Source: Dryococelus australis (taxonomy: Eukaryota > Arthropoda > Insecta > Phasmatodea > Phasmatidae). From it: a stretch of 64,000 bases of DNA. How positions within the stretch are numbered: position 1 is the first letter of the stretch; the number at the start of each line of letters is the position of its first letter. The position numbers and the translations under genes are program-made. Below are positions 43,577 through 56,524 of the stretch, piece by piece. Location: the NCBI GenBank assembly GCA_029891345.1, contig CM057009.1, positions 86,289,916 to 86,353,915 of the forward strand, read 5' to 3'. The notes beneath the pieces are model-generated. The model saw only the letters and a list, made by a program, of their open reading frames with translations. It was not told the DNA's origin and did not search any database.

Positions 43577-45429
43577 TCAACATGTGGTTCCATGTGTATG
43601 TTTTGGATGCATCCATGACAATGTTTGTTGTATTCCATATTTATTCACAGTTTGATCTGCTGCATTCCGAATTTGTTTTATTTTTTTTATGCTTGAATCT
43701 TGCCGTAATGTTTGTTTGAAATTCAAACTCTTGGTTCTGGAATAGGTCACAATGTTTTGAATGGTGCCCACGATACAATGTGTGCAAGTTTGCTGTGCTT
43801 CGCTACGCAGCCTAATAAACTTTCTGGATGACTTGCACTGCAGAATATCGCTACGTTGCATCTTGCAATTGCTGTGCTCATGCTTTCCAAGGTCCCTTGC
43901 AGTTGCTTGCTGTTCTTCCTGTTTCGTATTCTGACTTGTTATTTTTGCACAACTTTTAAAACTTTTCTGTTTTTGTATTTCAACTTTGGCTTGCATCCTC
44001 ATGCTTAAGTTTTTTTCCTAACTTTGCTTAACTTAAATATATTTGTGATTTCACCTAATTTTTATGTAATAGTATTTTATTTGGTCTGTCTTTCTGTGTA
44101 TCTTGTTTTAACAACCTGTATTTTTTGTCCGGTTTTGAGTTTTGCCCTGCAATATCCGTGTAGGTTCTGCCTGGTATTCTTTTGCTTAATATATTCTTGC
44201 ACTTGTTGTGGTTTTGTGCGATGTTGTCCCTTTTCCTATAATTAACTTGTTTGTGATTGTTTCCCCTGTTTACTGCCATATTGTGGTGGAATACTATCTC
44301 AATATGGGTAACTCTGTGAATGCTCTGATATCTATTTGCACTGTTTCCTTGACTGTTTCTGTTGTTGTAGCCTGACCTGTTCCACCGTGCATTTCTTAGA
44401 AAATTTCTCTCTTGTTGATTTGCCTGATTTAGATATTGTCTTTTATGTTGAAACTTAGCTGCAGGCTATGCTGTGTTTGTTTTCTGCTCGTAGCATTAAT
44501 TTTGCAATTTGCCCCCGTAATTGCAATATCTCCTCATGGAGTTTTTCTTTTACTGCACCGTTACAATATCTCTCAATAGCCTGATTATAATGCTTTATCC
44601 CTGTCTCAACTCTTTTCAAGTTGCCTAGTAACTGTTCCTGTGTGTCATTTTCTAATGCTGTACTCTTATCCTCCATTGTTGGCAACAGTGATTTCCAAAT
44701 TGCGTCCACTAGTTCTGATTCTGGCGATTGGGGATTGTATTTATTTTTATAAAACAGGGAATCCTCTATGTACACCTGCCAACGCTCTCCTACTTTTTTT
44801 TTTAATACAGCAGTTACATGTACTTCCCTGTTATATCAATAGGAATAAATGCTTTATGGAACCTACTTGAAATGTCTTGCCATGTCATTTGACACAGTAG
44901 TGCCCCCTATATCACATTTTCGATAAGTACGTTTTGCCGTTCCTGCCAAATATAAATTCAATCTACTTCATTTGTCTGCCTCATTCCAGCCATTTATGTC
45001 AGTTACTACGTCATACTGATCTAAAAATTCCTTTATATCTTCACCTATCTTTCCCACAAGTATAGGAATTTTCTCAGATTGCTTGACAACTATTTGTACA
45101 GGCTATGCTGTAGGCATTGTGTCAGTTGTGTATTTGTTCTCTACCTCAAAATTTTGGTAATTATGCACAGCTAATTCGATTTTATATGTGGGGAGTGTGT
45201 AAGCCAAAATCTCACTTTGTTGCAGTGTTACCTAACTTTGTTGTATGACGTAACTGCTTATGTCATCCACTGACGTACGTGCAGCGTAATTTTGTGTTGC
45301 ATTAACTGCCTTCGACTGCACTTCTATTTCTTTACGCTTTATTGCGTGCCTAACATCTAACAAGTCTATAGTGACCACCTTTAACAGCTTATTAGTTGTA
45401 GATGGGGCTGACTTATTTCTGTTACTCAT
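43577..45429 (-). pseudogene. Gypsy C gag
   Basis: The ATG at 45429 starts MSNRNKSAPSTTNKLLKVVT, a basic N-terminus. After a stop, the capsid core reads IPILVGKIGEDIKEFLDQYD and VVTDINGWNEADK, then RLNLYLAGTAKRTYRKCDIG, and at 44775-44455 YIEDSLFYKNKYNPQSPESE, LVDAIWKSLLPTM and IKHYNQAIERYCNGAV. This is the retrotransposon Gag domain. The C-terminal part (43577-44279) is Lys/Gln/Asn-rich with scattered Cys and His and no clear CCHC box. Stops and shifts occur throughout. Confidence 0.85.
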
Positions 45430-46154
45430 TAATATGTAGTTTTTGGTAGTGTTCTCTAGTTCTCTCTCTCTGTCATGGCAAAATGAGTTTATGTAGTGTA
45501 GCTAAGTGTACATGATGTGTGTGAAACGTGCATGATTTTTGGTTTACCGCGCACTGTGGTTGGTGACTCTTTCTTATATACTATTGCACTATTCACTACT
45601 AAAGCTGGTGTCTCCACAGTACATGCATTAATCACTCACACGCAAACATTCTACTGTGCGAGTGGTAGACACCTTTTGATACAAAATTTGGAAACGAAAA
45701 AAGCTTCCAATAATTTAGCATTCGCTATTGTCTTACAAGCTGAAAGCACTCTAGTAAACAGAATGTATTTATTCTACCTTGAACCGCAAGAGGACATATG
45801 GAAAATGCATTAATGCAAATTTGCACTATTTTTGGGTAAGTAAGGTTGTTCGGTTGTGACACGTTGTCTGCTACTCGTCTTTTCAACCCGGTTTTAGTTA
45901 TTTTGTATATATTATACTTTGCGAACAAAAGTTTACCTGACACAAGTTGTTATATAAAACGATGGCTACGCCAATTTTAACAATTAAAAATAATTCTATC
46001 ATTTCACTTGTATACAAGGGGTTAAATCACACTATCGTTTTAAGGACTGCTACTATTAAAACGCAGAGCTTTGTTATGCAGTTAACATCAGGGAATGAAT
46101 ACCTGAAGGGTAGCTACGTAAGCATCTAATGCAAGGCAGCAAGAAGGTGGGTTC
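45430..46154. other. Upstream flank of Gypsy C, LTR not resolved
   Basis: This should contain the leader and 5' LTR of element C on the minus strand. No matching copy at the other end and no clear primer site were found. Open frames on the plus strand (45517-45813, 45947-46129) have no domain features. Confidence 0.4.
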
Positions 46155-46173
46155 AGACTGGTGTGTCCACTAA

Positions 46174-46812
46174 TGTTAACTCCCTTGGTTCTATTAACCT
46201 GAGCAATACAAAATAAACTTGTACAAAATTAACTCTTAAAAGGTTTTACTTTATGACTGGGTAATATATTAATAAACAAACTGTTAATTATCAAAGGCAC
46301 TTTACTTTATGTCAAAACATTCAAGATACAATTTACTTTATCTTTACATCCCATTAAACACTCAGTGCAGTTTATGTGATAGTAAAGTGATAAGCTATGT
46401 TAGGTATTCAGTTACAAAGTAGTGACACTACATTCAGATAGCAGTGTAAATCTCTTGACTATTGACTCACATGCAGACACTAATACGCACAGTTTTACTG
46501 ACTATAATTTACTGCGGTCTCTTAGTCTTTAAACCCCTTCTTATGTTCAACTAGGGATTTCACTTACCACTGGTAGTTCTGCGAAGATGCAGAATGACAG
46601 ACACACAAGCACTCCGCCACAGTCTTGTTGAAGACATGCAGACCGCTCGCTCGGTGACCTGGTGACGTGTTGGGGGGCGTGACCTTGTGATACACTCACT
46701 TATATATGTGCCTGCTGCTCTATATTGTTCATGCCATCTTTCTGTTCAATTCGTATCTCCCAAACATTGCACCCCAGCTGCCTTCCTGTGGCCTCTGCAA
46801 TGTTTCGTTACA
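46174..46812 (-). mobile_element. Solo LTR, family S, copy 2, embedded in MITE M
   Basis: Aligns with 21167-21755 almost end to end (TCCCTTGGTTCTA, GTGATAAGCTATGT, TTGGGGGGCG, TGCACCCCAGC). It has the same TGTTA...GTTACA ends and the same minus-strand TATA box (46706-46699). A block of about 45 bp near 46720-46765 is private to this copy. A short MITE piece (46155-46173) lies on the left and the MITE right end on the right. Confidence 0.75.
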
Positions 46813-46888
46813 ATATGCAGGTAAGGGCACTAACATTTTTCAAAGTTTGATTTTGAAAGTACTCACTTTACCATGAAAAGCCTATTAT
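46813..46888 (+). mobile_element. MITE family M fragment (right end)
   Basis: TTTGAAAGTACTCACTTTAC then CATGAAAAGCC matches, inverted, the MITE end at 36854. The MITE left end is absent here, while copy 1 (20862) keeps the left end and lacks the right. Confidence 0.7.
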
Positions 46889-47145
46889 AATCATATAATC
46901 ACTTATTTATTTGTAAGTGGTGCAACTGATATATCTGGTTGACATTATATACACTGTCATGAAATAATAACAGGAGTTCCAGTGTAATTTGATCTTTGAA
47001 GACGTGAGAAACATATTGTCTGACTGTAGGTTTATTGGTCTAGGATTTTAGTGTTTTTGAAAGTATAACTATTTTTTAATGTTAACATCATCAGCAGTGC
47101 ACTACAGATTTTATGGAAATATAACACCATATCTACTCAGTAGTA

Positions 47146-48698
47146 CAGTAAATTCTTGATTAACCGTGTTAATCGAGGTCAGAGGAAACATGAATAAGCG
47201 AAATTGTATTAAAAAACCCGGATAATCGAATTTACACATTTTTGCTATCAATGGAACAGTGATATTGCATCCGAAAATGGTAATAAAACACAGTACCTAT
47301 TATACATTTCAAAGCAAACACAAATCACGCACTGTATGTACAGGATTTAAATTGCACAATACTTTAACTGATATTTATGTTGCACCGAATGTAGTTTATT
47401 CATAGCGCATCGAGTATACACAGCCTTTGGTGGTGCCAGGTGAACGTGTTGGACGGTGACCGGGAGCAATAGATAAGCGGTTCGTAGTTGTGTGTGTTGC
47501 TTTCTCAATGTGCGTCACTCAGACCCATCATTTAGATGGCAGAGTTGGTTGACAGTTTAGAATGTGATGCAATAAAGACTAGACTATAATGGAACTTTAA
47601 ATGAGGCAACCTGACTTTTAAACAATACAGTACAATCCCCATTAAAAAAATAACCTTTACAATACAAAAGCTTATTCAAATTTTACTGACTTACAAACGC
47701 ACACAAATGTTTAAAATCTCTGGAATGTTTAGTTTTTAGTTAACGTTTAAACACTTGGTATGAAAGAAAGTAAGAAAAGTTAAACCATGCCTTTCTTGGA
47801 AAAAGATTCAATTTTCTTTTGTTTGGCACCAGAATTGGTGTTTTTGTTTATGACACACCAGGCACAAATTTTTATTATTTCTAACTTTTCCGCGATAGTT
47901 TAAACTGTCCTTATAAGCTTTATTGACATTTTGTAAACGAGTGAACAGTGGCCCGGGTCGGCGATCGATAAACTGGAAAGACGTATTTCTTCCCGGCGGC
48001 GGGGGATAACTTGAATCCGTGTCTGGAACCGAAATGACGAATTCGTTCTTTTGTAATTTGTCATTTCGGAGGATTCACTTTGGAAGTTGTCGACAGTCAC
48101 TTGTTTAGCACTCGCGGTGACACATTTTTACATTAACAGTGGAAAATATTTCTACAATCATCACTGGAATGCTGCACATACATTAATAAGAAAATAATAA
48201 GTTATGCGATAATGACTTCAAAAAAATTTGTTGTTAAATATATAAACAAAGCACAACAGTTACCTGCTTTTTAAAATATGCCTTGTGCATTTTATGAACA
48301 ATTATTTGTTTAATAAGACATTTGCACATGTGTTCATTTTGTATGTTTGCTAGCATCCGATGCTAGATAGAAAATATTAAATACGAAATTACCAAAAATG
48401 TCACAATTTTTGTTTACAAAATCGGGTCATGATTAATTTTGTCAACAAAATCTGCCGTTTCGGACATGGTCTGAGATGAGTCAGAGTCTGACGTGCTTCA
48501 ATGGACGGAACTGGATGACTCACACAGGTTTCTGTGACAGGCTGAGAGTTTAAAGATATAAACATTAGCTCACATGACACAGCGATAGACGTAACTTATA
48601 ACTTTTTGTTAAATGACACACTTTACAATATCGCCTGACCACCACATGGATAAGCCAAAAACCGATTAAGCGAAGCACGATTAATCGGGAGTGTACTG
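47146..48698 (-). mobile_element. Tigger-like element, copy 3 (inverted to copy 2)
   Basis: Left end CAGTAAATTCTTGATTAACC and reverse-complemented right end CAGTACACTCCCGATTAATC. TA flanks both (47144-47145, 48699-48700). It aligns inverted with 38832-40575. On the minus strand a relic of the transposase start (MSIKLIRTV, stop, TIAEKLEIIKIC) lies at about 47960-47880. 1553 bp, non-autonomous. Confidence 0.9.
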
Positions 48699-48700
48699 TA

Positions 48701-49134
48701 GTTATTTTAGGTAAACAAATTACTCTTCTAGTTTTTTCTGTATCCTCAGATCTTTCTCTGCTATGCCCACAAATTCTCAGAATTTATTATTCACATATGC
48801 CTGTGTACATAGCTGTTCTGTTGGTTGCCCTATAAACAAGCACAGATAAACATTCAGCCTTTACTTCATCACACACTAAAATTACTCCGTTTTTAAATAT
48901 CCCCCTCCTCTTTCTCTCCCCCCTCTCTAGCTCCTTCTATCTCACCCCACAGAAATAGCTATAATGAGATGTGGCTTGTTATTGCTTCTACAATGGCTCC
49001 TGAAGACTGAGGTATGGCTTTCCAATTGGCAATGGTGAGCACTAGATATACAATATGCATCTAAAACAGAAAGACAAATTTTGATAAGTTATTCCTAAGG
49101 TGGAAATAGAAAGATTGAGCTAGGCAACCCATGG
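48701..49134. other. Intergenic DNA, nothing recognised
   Basis: AT-rich; includes a pyrimidine-rich run at 48901-48940. No coding or repeat signature. Confidence 0.5.
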
Positions 49135-49136
49135 TA

Positions 49137-51188
49137 CAGGTCAAATAGCAGTAGACACTTCCAATATTTGAGAAAAAATTATCATTTACTGTCATATTTA
49201 GGAATGTGCTTATGGGACAGAAACAAAATAAGGGTTACTAACTATTTAAATTGTAATCATTAATAAAGTGAATGTCGTGTACTTGTAACCCACCCCCATC
49301 ATGGTGAAAGGCAGTGTTACCACCCTTATTTCTGCAAACCATTATGTTACAGGGAGAATTCCCTATTTTTAACTAGAGATTATGGAATGCCTACAAAATT
49401 AGCAGCATAAATGTATTTTGCGAAAATTGCCTAACTCTCACCTTTTGAGTAAAAATTATATGTTTGATTTCACAGAGGAGTGTTGCTGCTTGCCAGGTAG
49501 GCAACCAGTAATGGATATATGCATGCTGCACCATAGTGGCATGTGGACATTATGTACAGGTGGTTTTTTGACTGAATCGTAACTTGTTTCGGCAAATGGG
49601 GTTTCTAAGAGATGCATTGGTGTGTATCATGGTTGTTCCTATCTCTCATTATCATAACTATAGCTCTCCTCCCTAACAGAGTAGAGGACTGTGGAATGAA
49701 AACCCACATTTCACTGCACATTGCATGCATTCTATTACAAGTCGAACTGGCAAACTATACGGACCCAGAAATGACAAACATGGTTCTGCTTTATGGTAAG
49801 TTAAGGTAATGCATGATCTGCTGTTTATTTGTACCATGAGAGGTTTTCAGCACAGCAGTAACCTCATCACGAGACCTTCACATCTGTCACTCAGAGTTTG
49901 CATGAAACAGGCACGTTTAAGGCAAAAGGTGAGTCTGGTCACCCGAGGAATGTCTGTACACCAAATGCGGAAGAAGTAGTACTAACTGTTGTGGAAGAAA
50001 ACCCACCTACAAGCACCCACACCATTGCACATGTGATGGATGTGTCCCATTCCATTGTATGGCGTGTTATGCATAAGCAGTTGCTGCATGTGCAAAAGGT
50101 GCAGCCGTCGTGACCAGCAGATTCCGCTTCTCGACATGATTTTTTGCAGTGGTTTCTGCAGTAGTGCACAGTAGTTCCTCATTTTACGTCCATTCTATTG
50201 TTTACTTATGTGAAATTACATAAACTAATTATGGTTATTTTAATAGCAGGAACTGTCACATGTGGGGTGACACCAATACCCGTGCAACTGCCATTACAGC
50301 CAACCAGCATAGATTTCTGCACATATTTTCTGTTATCTAGGCAGGAATTATGGGTGATCATCTCATTAGGCCATACTTGATGCCACAACGATTGACTAGG
50401 TACATGTACTGCCAATTCCTGCAATATACATTGCCAGATTTCCTCAAGGATGTACCACTCACGGTCTAGCAACATATGTGGCTGCAACAAGACAGTATTC
50501 TTCAACATTCCCCAAGAGCTGTATGTTATCACCTCAACATGGAATTTCCAGCACAGTGGATTGGAAGAGGTGGGCCTGTTGGATGGCCAGCATCCTCTCC
50601 GTACTTTAATCTACTAGACTTTTTCCTGTGGGTGTTCATCAAGGCTCTGGTGTACGACACACCCATTGAGCCAGAGGAAGATCTGTTAGCCAGGGTTATG
50701 GCTGACTGTGACAATGTTCAAGATACACTGGGTGTTTTCGAAAGAGTACACCAGTCTTTCATGCAGAAAATTAATTGTTTGCAATGAGATTGACTGCCAC
50801 CATTTTGAACACTTGTCGTAAAGTCGCTTATGATGGTATGACATTAACTAGAAGTGCAAGTACTTCAATTTATTTTCTGATTTCTTTACTCCTAACAGTG
50901 AGAACATCCCACTGACCTGTTATTTGTGCAATTTACTAATGTAAGACCACACACACAGTTGTTGGAAACCCATTCCACTATGGCGCAATGCACAGATAAC
51001 CTCTACTGGCTGTCACGTGATAGGGGTGGGTTACATGTACATGAAATTCACTTTATTGATGATTATGGTTTGAATTATTAGTAACCATTACTTTATTTCT
51101 GTCCCATAAGCAGTTTCTTAAATGTGACAATAAATGATAATTTTTCTCAAACTTTTAAGGTGTCTACCACTGCTCTTCCTATCTGACC
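49137..51188 (+). mobile_element. mariner-like transposon with terminal inverted repeats of about 165 bp
   Basis: The left end (49137-49305) and the reverse complement of the right end (about 51020-51188) match through GTAGACAC, GAGAAAAA(A)TTATCATTTA, a block ending in GCTTATGGGACAGAAA, AATAAAGTGAAT and TGTAACCCACCCC. TA flanks both ends (49135-49136, 51189-51190). The interior encodes a broken transposase on the plus strand. The inverted repeats are much longer than the roughly 30 bp of classic mariner elements. Confidence 0.85.
49745..50818 (+). pseudogene. mariner-like transposase (insect HTH plus DDE type), inactivated
   Basis: The N-terminal HTH reads NYTDPEMTNMVLLYGKLR. The linker is SLHETGTFKAKG, then EEVVLTVVEENPPTSTHTIA and VSHSIVWRVMHKQLL. 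The catalytic part has lost a block of sequence (about 50120-50330, including the first Asp region) and resumes with GDHLIRPYLMPQRLTRYMYC, then MWLQQDSILQHSPRAV (second Asp present), WIGRGGPVGWPASSPYFN and LLDFFLWVFIKALVYDTPIE. The C-terminus (CHHFEHLS) is in another frame. The order and phrases match the insect transposases with an N-terminal DUF4817-type helical domain. Confidence 0.88.
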
Positions 51189-51305
51189 TAGACCTAGTGT
51201 TTTCTGTGAACTGTTTACTCCTTCACATCCTAGATATTCCTAAATTCCAAACTGCAAATTACTGTTTTACAGGTCTCCAAATTCACTCTCAAATAATGAA
51301 CAAAA

Positions 51306-51411
51306 AATATGGTACTTGTATGCACTGTGTCAAAAGAATAATTTCCTAGGTGTTCAGCAATATGGTACTTGTATGCACTGTGTCAAAAGAATAATTTCCT
51401 AGGTGTTCAGC
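51306..51411 (+). repeat. Perfect 53-bp tandem duplication
   Basis: Units 51306-51358 and 51359-51411 (beginning AATATGGTACTTGTATGCAC) are identical base for base. It is a recent duplication in otherwise single-copy sequence. Confidence 0.95.
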
Positions 51412-54400
51412 GTGGGTTCCTATATGTTTCTCTACTTTTAGTGTAAAGTGCAGTGTATATAAATGCTTAACTGGAACTGTGGTCAAAATCTTTCTTGTAA
51501 CACTTATGAGATTGTGTGTATTTCAAGTACCAGTAAGACGCATATCATATGTTGCAAGCCATAAATGAGCAATATGGTCCTTCTCAGTCAGACTATAATT
51601 TTTCATGCCACTTATGAGTTATGTGATACAAGGGGTGGTGAGCAATAGTGCAGAGTGCTGCATTATATTATTGGTAATCCTTTCTTTTAAGTTTTCTACT
51701 TATCAAGCCTGAAGTTTTGTTGGTGTTGAATAGTGTTTAATATTAAATATTTATTTTAACAATAATTATTTTTTTTTAGTATTATTGCAGAGACTGATAA
51801 ACAAAGTGATCTGCAACTAATTCACTTAGTATACTCTTGAATTATTACATTTTCATTCTGTTTGTGTAACATTAACCACAATAATTCATGCAGTAACCAT
51901 AAGTCCTATAGAATAGTTAATCTATACTTATATGTTAAAAAAATGTACACAGAAATGTGCGTGCTTTAAATTTTTGCTAAGGCATGTGGAGAATTTTTGT
52001 AATAAAATCCATAATTAAAAAATGAAATGTAATTTGATGTAAGTTTTTTTCTGAATGTTTTCCCTGTGCAGTTTAACATTTCTCAGTGTCTACTCTACCA
52101 CTGATACTCTGCTGTTTATTTCACAACCAATGGAAGGTTTTAAACTTAATTGTTAGGTGAACAAACATTGATGTTGATAAATGTGCATAGTCATTAAATG
52201 GAAACCAAGACTCAGAAGCAGACAGCCAATCAGGAACCTATATATAAATTAAGTTTAGTGTTTGTATGTTTTGTAGTATTGTCTCTTAAAATAGTTTGAA
52301 AAAAAAAAGTTTCTGCATTGATAATACATATTTTATTCCATTAAGCTAAGTGCTCAAATTATATATTTTTCAATTATGCCATTTTACAATAAATCACATT
52401 TTTTGTGCTCTCTTATTTGTGTATAATGTTTTTACACCTTCAGATTTAAGAAAATTGGCCAGTTCTCACAATTTTGAATTTTTAATTGAGTAGTTTATGT
52501 TTGTAGATAATAAGTTAATTTTAAAATTTGAATTGCATAGTACATTAACTATATAGAATCTACTCAAGATAAGTGAATTAGAAAATCCATTTCACATGTA
52601 TATAATTAGAAATTTAAAAAATGAAATAGTTTAAATAGAGTGTATAGCTCTGCTTGTTAGTGGTACTTAGGTAATGCATTTATGCCAGAAACGTGTCATA
52701 TGTAAATTTTTTGGTCAAAAGATAGTTTAATGTTTTTATCTTAATTTAAATAAATATTTTCTGTTATCTATGTTACAGCTAAAAGCACAAATAAATGTAC
52801 TTTTTACTAAAAATTCATTATTTTATATTTGTAAACAATGCTATTCAACTTGTAGACATTCCTCACGTGATAAAAATTAAACTGCATAATTTTTTCAAAA
52901 TACCCTGTCAAAATCACAATTTTAGTGTTTTTTTAATGTGCAATTAATATAAATAACTCTTATACAGAAATCATACAGAAATTAAATAATTCATACTAAA
53001 AAAACATGCTATGAGTTATTTCAAAAAAAATATTTAAATTCATGCTATGAAATAATTTTGTAATTTTTAAAAATTCCTAAAAATTTGTATTAGTTTTTTT
53101 TTTTTTGTAAAAATAAATTGTCCTGATCATACTTTAAAATTAGTTAAGACATGACCTTTCAGTCACCCTTGTTAAATTTTCAGAAAGTATTTTCATTTAT
53201 TTTATTTGTTCATCTCAAAACACCAAAATTGTTATTTCAGTGTGGCATGATGCAAAAAGTATTTGATTTCAAATTGTTTTTATGTAAGGAGAAAAAAGTA
53301 CTTTCAAGTAATGTCTACAAGTTGAACTGTATTTGGTGCAAATGTAAAACAATTTTTTTGTGAAGAACGCCCTTAAAGAGTTTGGTATCATAATCTTTTT
53401 ATGTAAACAAGTGATCAGCTTAAATTTATATCTATAAATAATGCAGAGTTTCTCTTGAAATTGACCCAAAAATAACAAAATTAGGGAAAAGAATGTAATG
53501 ATGAATTGTATTAATGGGCTACTGGAATCTTAACTTTGTAAGTGAAACAGTGCATCATTTGTAGCCCTCCCCTTTGTTGTCTTGCTAATCAAAGATATTT
53601 ATTTAATTGACTGTGTCAATTGTTGATGCTCTTAAAAAAATTTTTTTTCTGCATGTATATTTTTTTTTTAAATTTATTTATTAATTTATTTATTTTAAAG
53701 CTGTAATGTTTAGAATTTCCAACTACCCTCAAAATTGTATGTCCTTAAACAATGTCTTTTCAATTTAGTAGCACACTAAACTTAATGCATTTTATTTAAT
53801 TCTTTCAATGTAGTTTTTTTGTTTAGTTTGTGATTTATAATTTCTTTAAAATGAAGCTTGGTTGTAACATGTTAGCTTTTCCATGGAGTGATAAGTTGTT
53901 GGGTGTAATATTTATTTATGCAGCTATCTGTGAACAGTTATGAGCAATACACACACGTGATTTTGATACTAGTGATTCAAGGGTACTGGTAGGAAAATAT
54001 TCATTATTTTAGTTCCTGCCAAATACTATTCAAAATATAATTTCTGTAAGTAAAGTAAAAGTTTAGTATGCATTAGCTGTGAGAACATTTTTCAAACACA
54101 CATAATGGCGTATATGTTGTATATCAGATGGTGGTCTGTAAGGCCATTATGAGGAAAACAGTGGTCAGTGTAGTGATATATTACAATAGGTATTTATGAA
54201 ACTTTATTGTAACACATCTAGTTTTGTAATCTCTATGTCTTACACAATTTTTATGTAATATGTTAATCACAGATCAGTTATTGGCCCAGGTAACTTCTCT
54301 TCTACAAGTGATTAACAAGTGATAAACAAATACTGGGTGACATGTGGTTCTATAAAAGGAAATACTGGGAATCGTTTTATATATAAAAGCAGGAAATGAT

Positions 54401-56524
54401 AACTATTTCCTCCTTCTATGTGTGACCTGGTGATTGTTTGATTCGGGTGGAGTATCAGACCTAAAGTGGCAGTTGGGGTGGGGGAAGGATCTGGCAGTTT
54501 TCATACTTGGTCATCTGTAGAGAAACCAATTTTTGTTACAATTTACATACACACACTTTGAGACATTTTCAAATAAGTGGAATCCCAGTGTTTATAGTTC
54601 TCTTTTTACTGGCAGTAGAGAGCTGCATAATATTATGTTAATTTCAAGAAACATAGGTTTATAATTCGGTTTTAGTCATTCCTAGAGACCTAGTTATGTT
54701 GCTTTGTAATCCGGTGACATGCTGAACTTGTTTACTACACAAACAGAGATAATTTTTCTTTGGATGCTACTGCCATTAGAACTCACTTTCTTGTTCAACT
54801 TGGAGATGGGAAATTCTCAGAATCTTAGTGGTCATATCTGATGAATGACAGTTGATTGATGAAAGTGAAATATTTATACGAATTTGATGTCTAATCTGTT
54901 AATAGATTATAACATAAAATGTTAAGATATAAAGTCATAACATTTATTTATACCATGAAAGCTCAAATATGTTCATTGTCTCATCTCCAGTTTTTTCCAC
55001 AAGGTCATAACTTTACTGCTTTTGATACACACCATAAGAAATATAATAAATGGGAATGACAGAAACTACAGACAGTTAAGTTAAACCTTTGATAATTGTT
55101 AAACTGAAAAAAGAAAAAAAAACCAACATATATTTTTTTAAATACTAGCATCTATAAAACTAATTGACAAATGCACAACATATCTTTAAAGATGGTTTTC
55201 TATCATGCAAATATCACACACACCATATATAGAAGAACTCAATTTTGCTCTAACCTCAGAAAGGGAACACATATAGTTGATATTTCTCTACATACATAAA
55301 ATTAACAAAATTGAAGTTGAGATTAATCTTATAGATGTTAAACATCATCACTGAAGTTGATACTTTTCCTATACATATCTTACATTACACTTAAATTAAA
55401 ACATCAGCTTACTAATATTTCGTTCTCCATAGAAATGAAAATGTAGTATTTCACTTATAATGTGAAAATAAGTCAAACCTACATTAATATTCAAAAGCAC
55501 CCTCTTGAAATTTGTGCACACAACCCTGTAAACAATACGTTAGGTTTGTGCAAAATTTTTAACATTTGTCACATAGCATTTAGAAACATAATTCTGGATG
55601 AAATGTTGTGTAATTTTGATTTTTCAGCATGAAATAACATAAACAATATCTTATGTTGGGATACAGTTTTCTAGCATCTGCCCTATATTTTTTCTACAGC
55701 TAATAATTTAACTCCGTTAAAAAAAATGTTCTGATCACACGTTTTTGCCTGATAGCACATAGACACAAAATAGATACCAGTGTGTCCAAGTATGTGGACT
55801 GAAGACATAAAATATTCATACACAAATCGTACATCTGTAGTTAACCAACTATTATTTTACCCTTACTTAGTGCTCATTTGAAATTAAATTTGAAGCTTTT
55901 GAAAGAAAAACATATCATGATTATGAGACTTGATGAAGCCAAATTTATTTCCTTATATAATTTCAATGATGATACATAATGATACTAAAAATTATATAAT
56001 CATTAATTATGCAGAATGCACATGCTGATATATTGAACAAAACAAGAATACATACAGATTATTTTTTGTTTGCCATAATATCTATACAAAACATACAGGC
56101 TTTCCCACTGTACATTTACACAAGTGTAGTTTATGGATTAATGTTCATATACTGCCAAGGATGCACTTATTAACACAATAAATGATACTCTCATAATTTG
56201 TATTAAATAAATGCACAATTTAAAAAGAAAAGAATTCTTTTCCCTTGTACTGACTCAAAATGTCAACCCTGCCACTTCTAGACCATCATTTTACCATTGT
56301 GCTACCAATTCATTTGAAATGTTTTAATCATAAGCCAATGAACTATTGCAGATTTGAAATGGTAAAATTTCTTAATGTAATTTCATACATTAATTTTTTG
56401 ACTTTCCAAGCACAACTTTGTTGCGATTGTCAACAAATTTTTGCAATTGTCAGAAAATCGTGAATACTGCCTTCAAAGTAGGATATTGGGGACATTTTAC
56501 CCATTATATTAGTGTGTGTGTATA
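51412..56524. other. Long AT-rich stretch without recognisable genes
   Basis: About 5.1 kb with only short chance frames on both strands. It has many A and T runs (for example near 53095-53107 and 53635-53680) but no terminal repeats, protein domains or RNA genes that I can see. It could be an intron or intergenic DNA. Confidence 0.6.

Larger units (their letters stand above)
33600..45429 (-). mobile_element. Ty3/Gypsy element C, interrupted by four later insertions
   Basis: From right to left on the minus strand: gag (from the ATG at 45429), protease, RT, RNase H, integrase zinc site and core, and integrase C-terminus near 33650. Between RNase H and integrase lie a solo LTR and a Tigger-like element, and the integrase is split by a foldback element that itself holds a MITE. 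Removing the insertions leaves about 5.4 kb, normal for gag-pol of this family. I could not pair LTRs for element C; the flanks 33000-33600 and 45480-46140 do not resemble each other. Confidence 0.85.
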
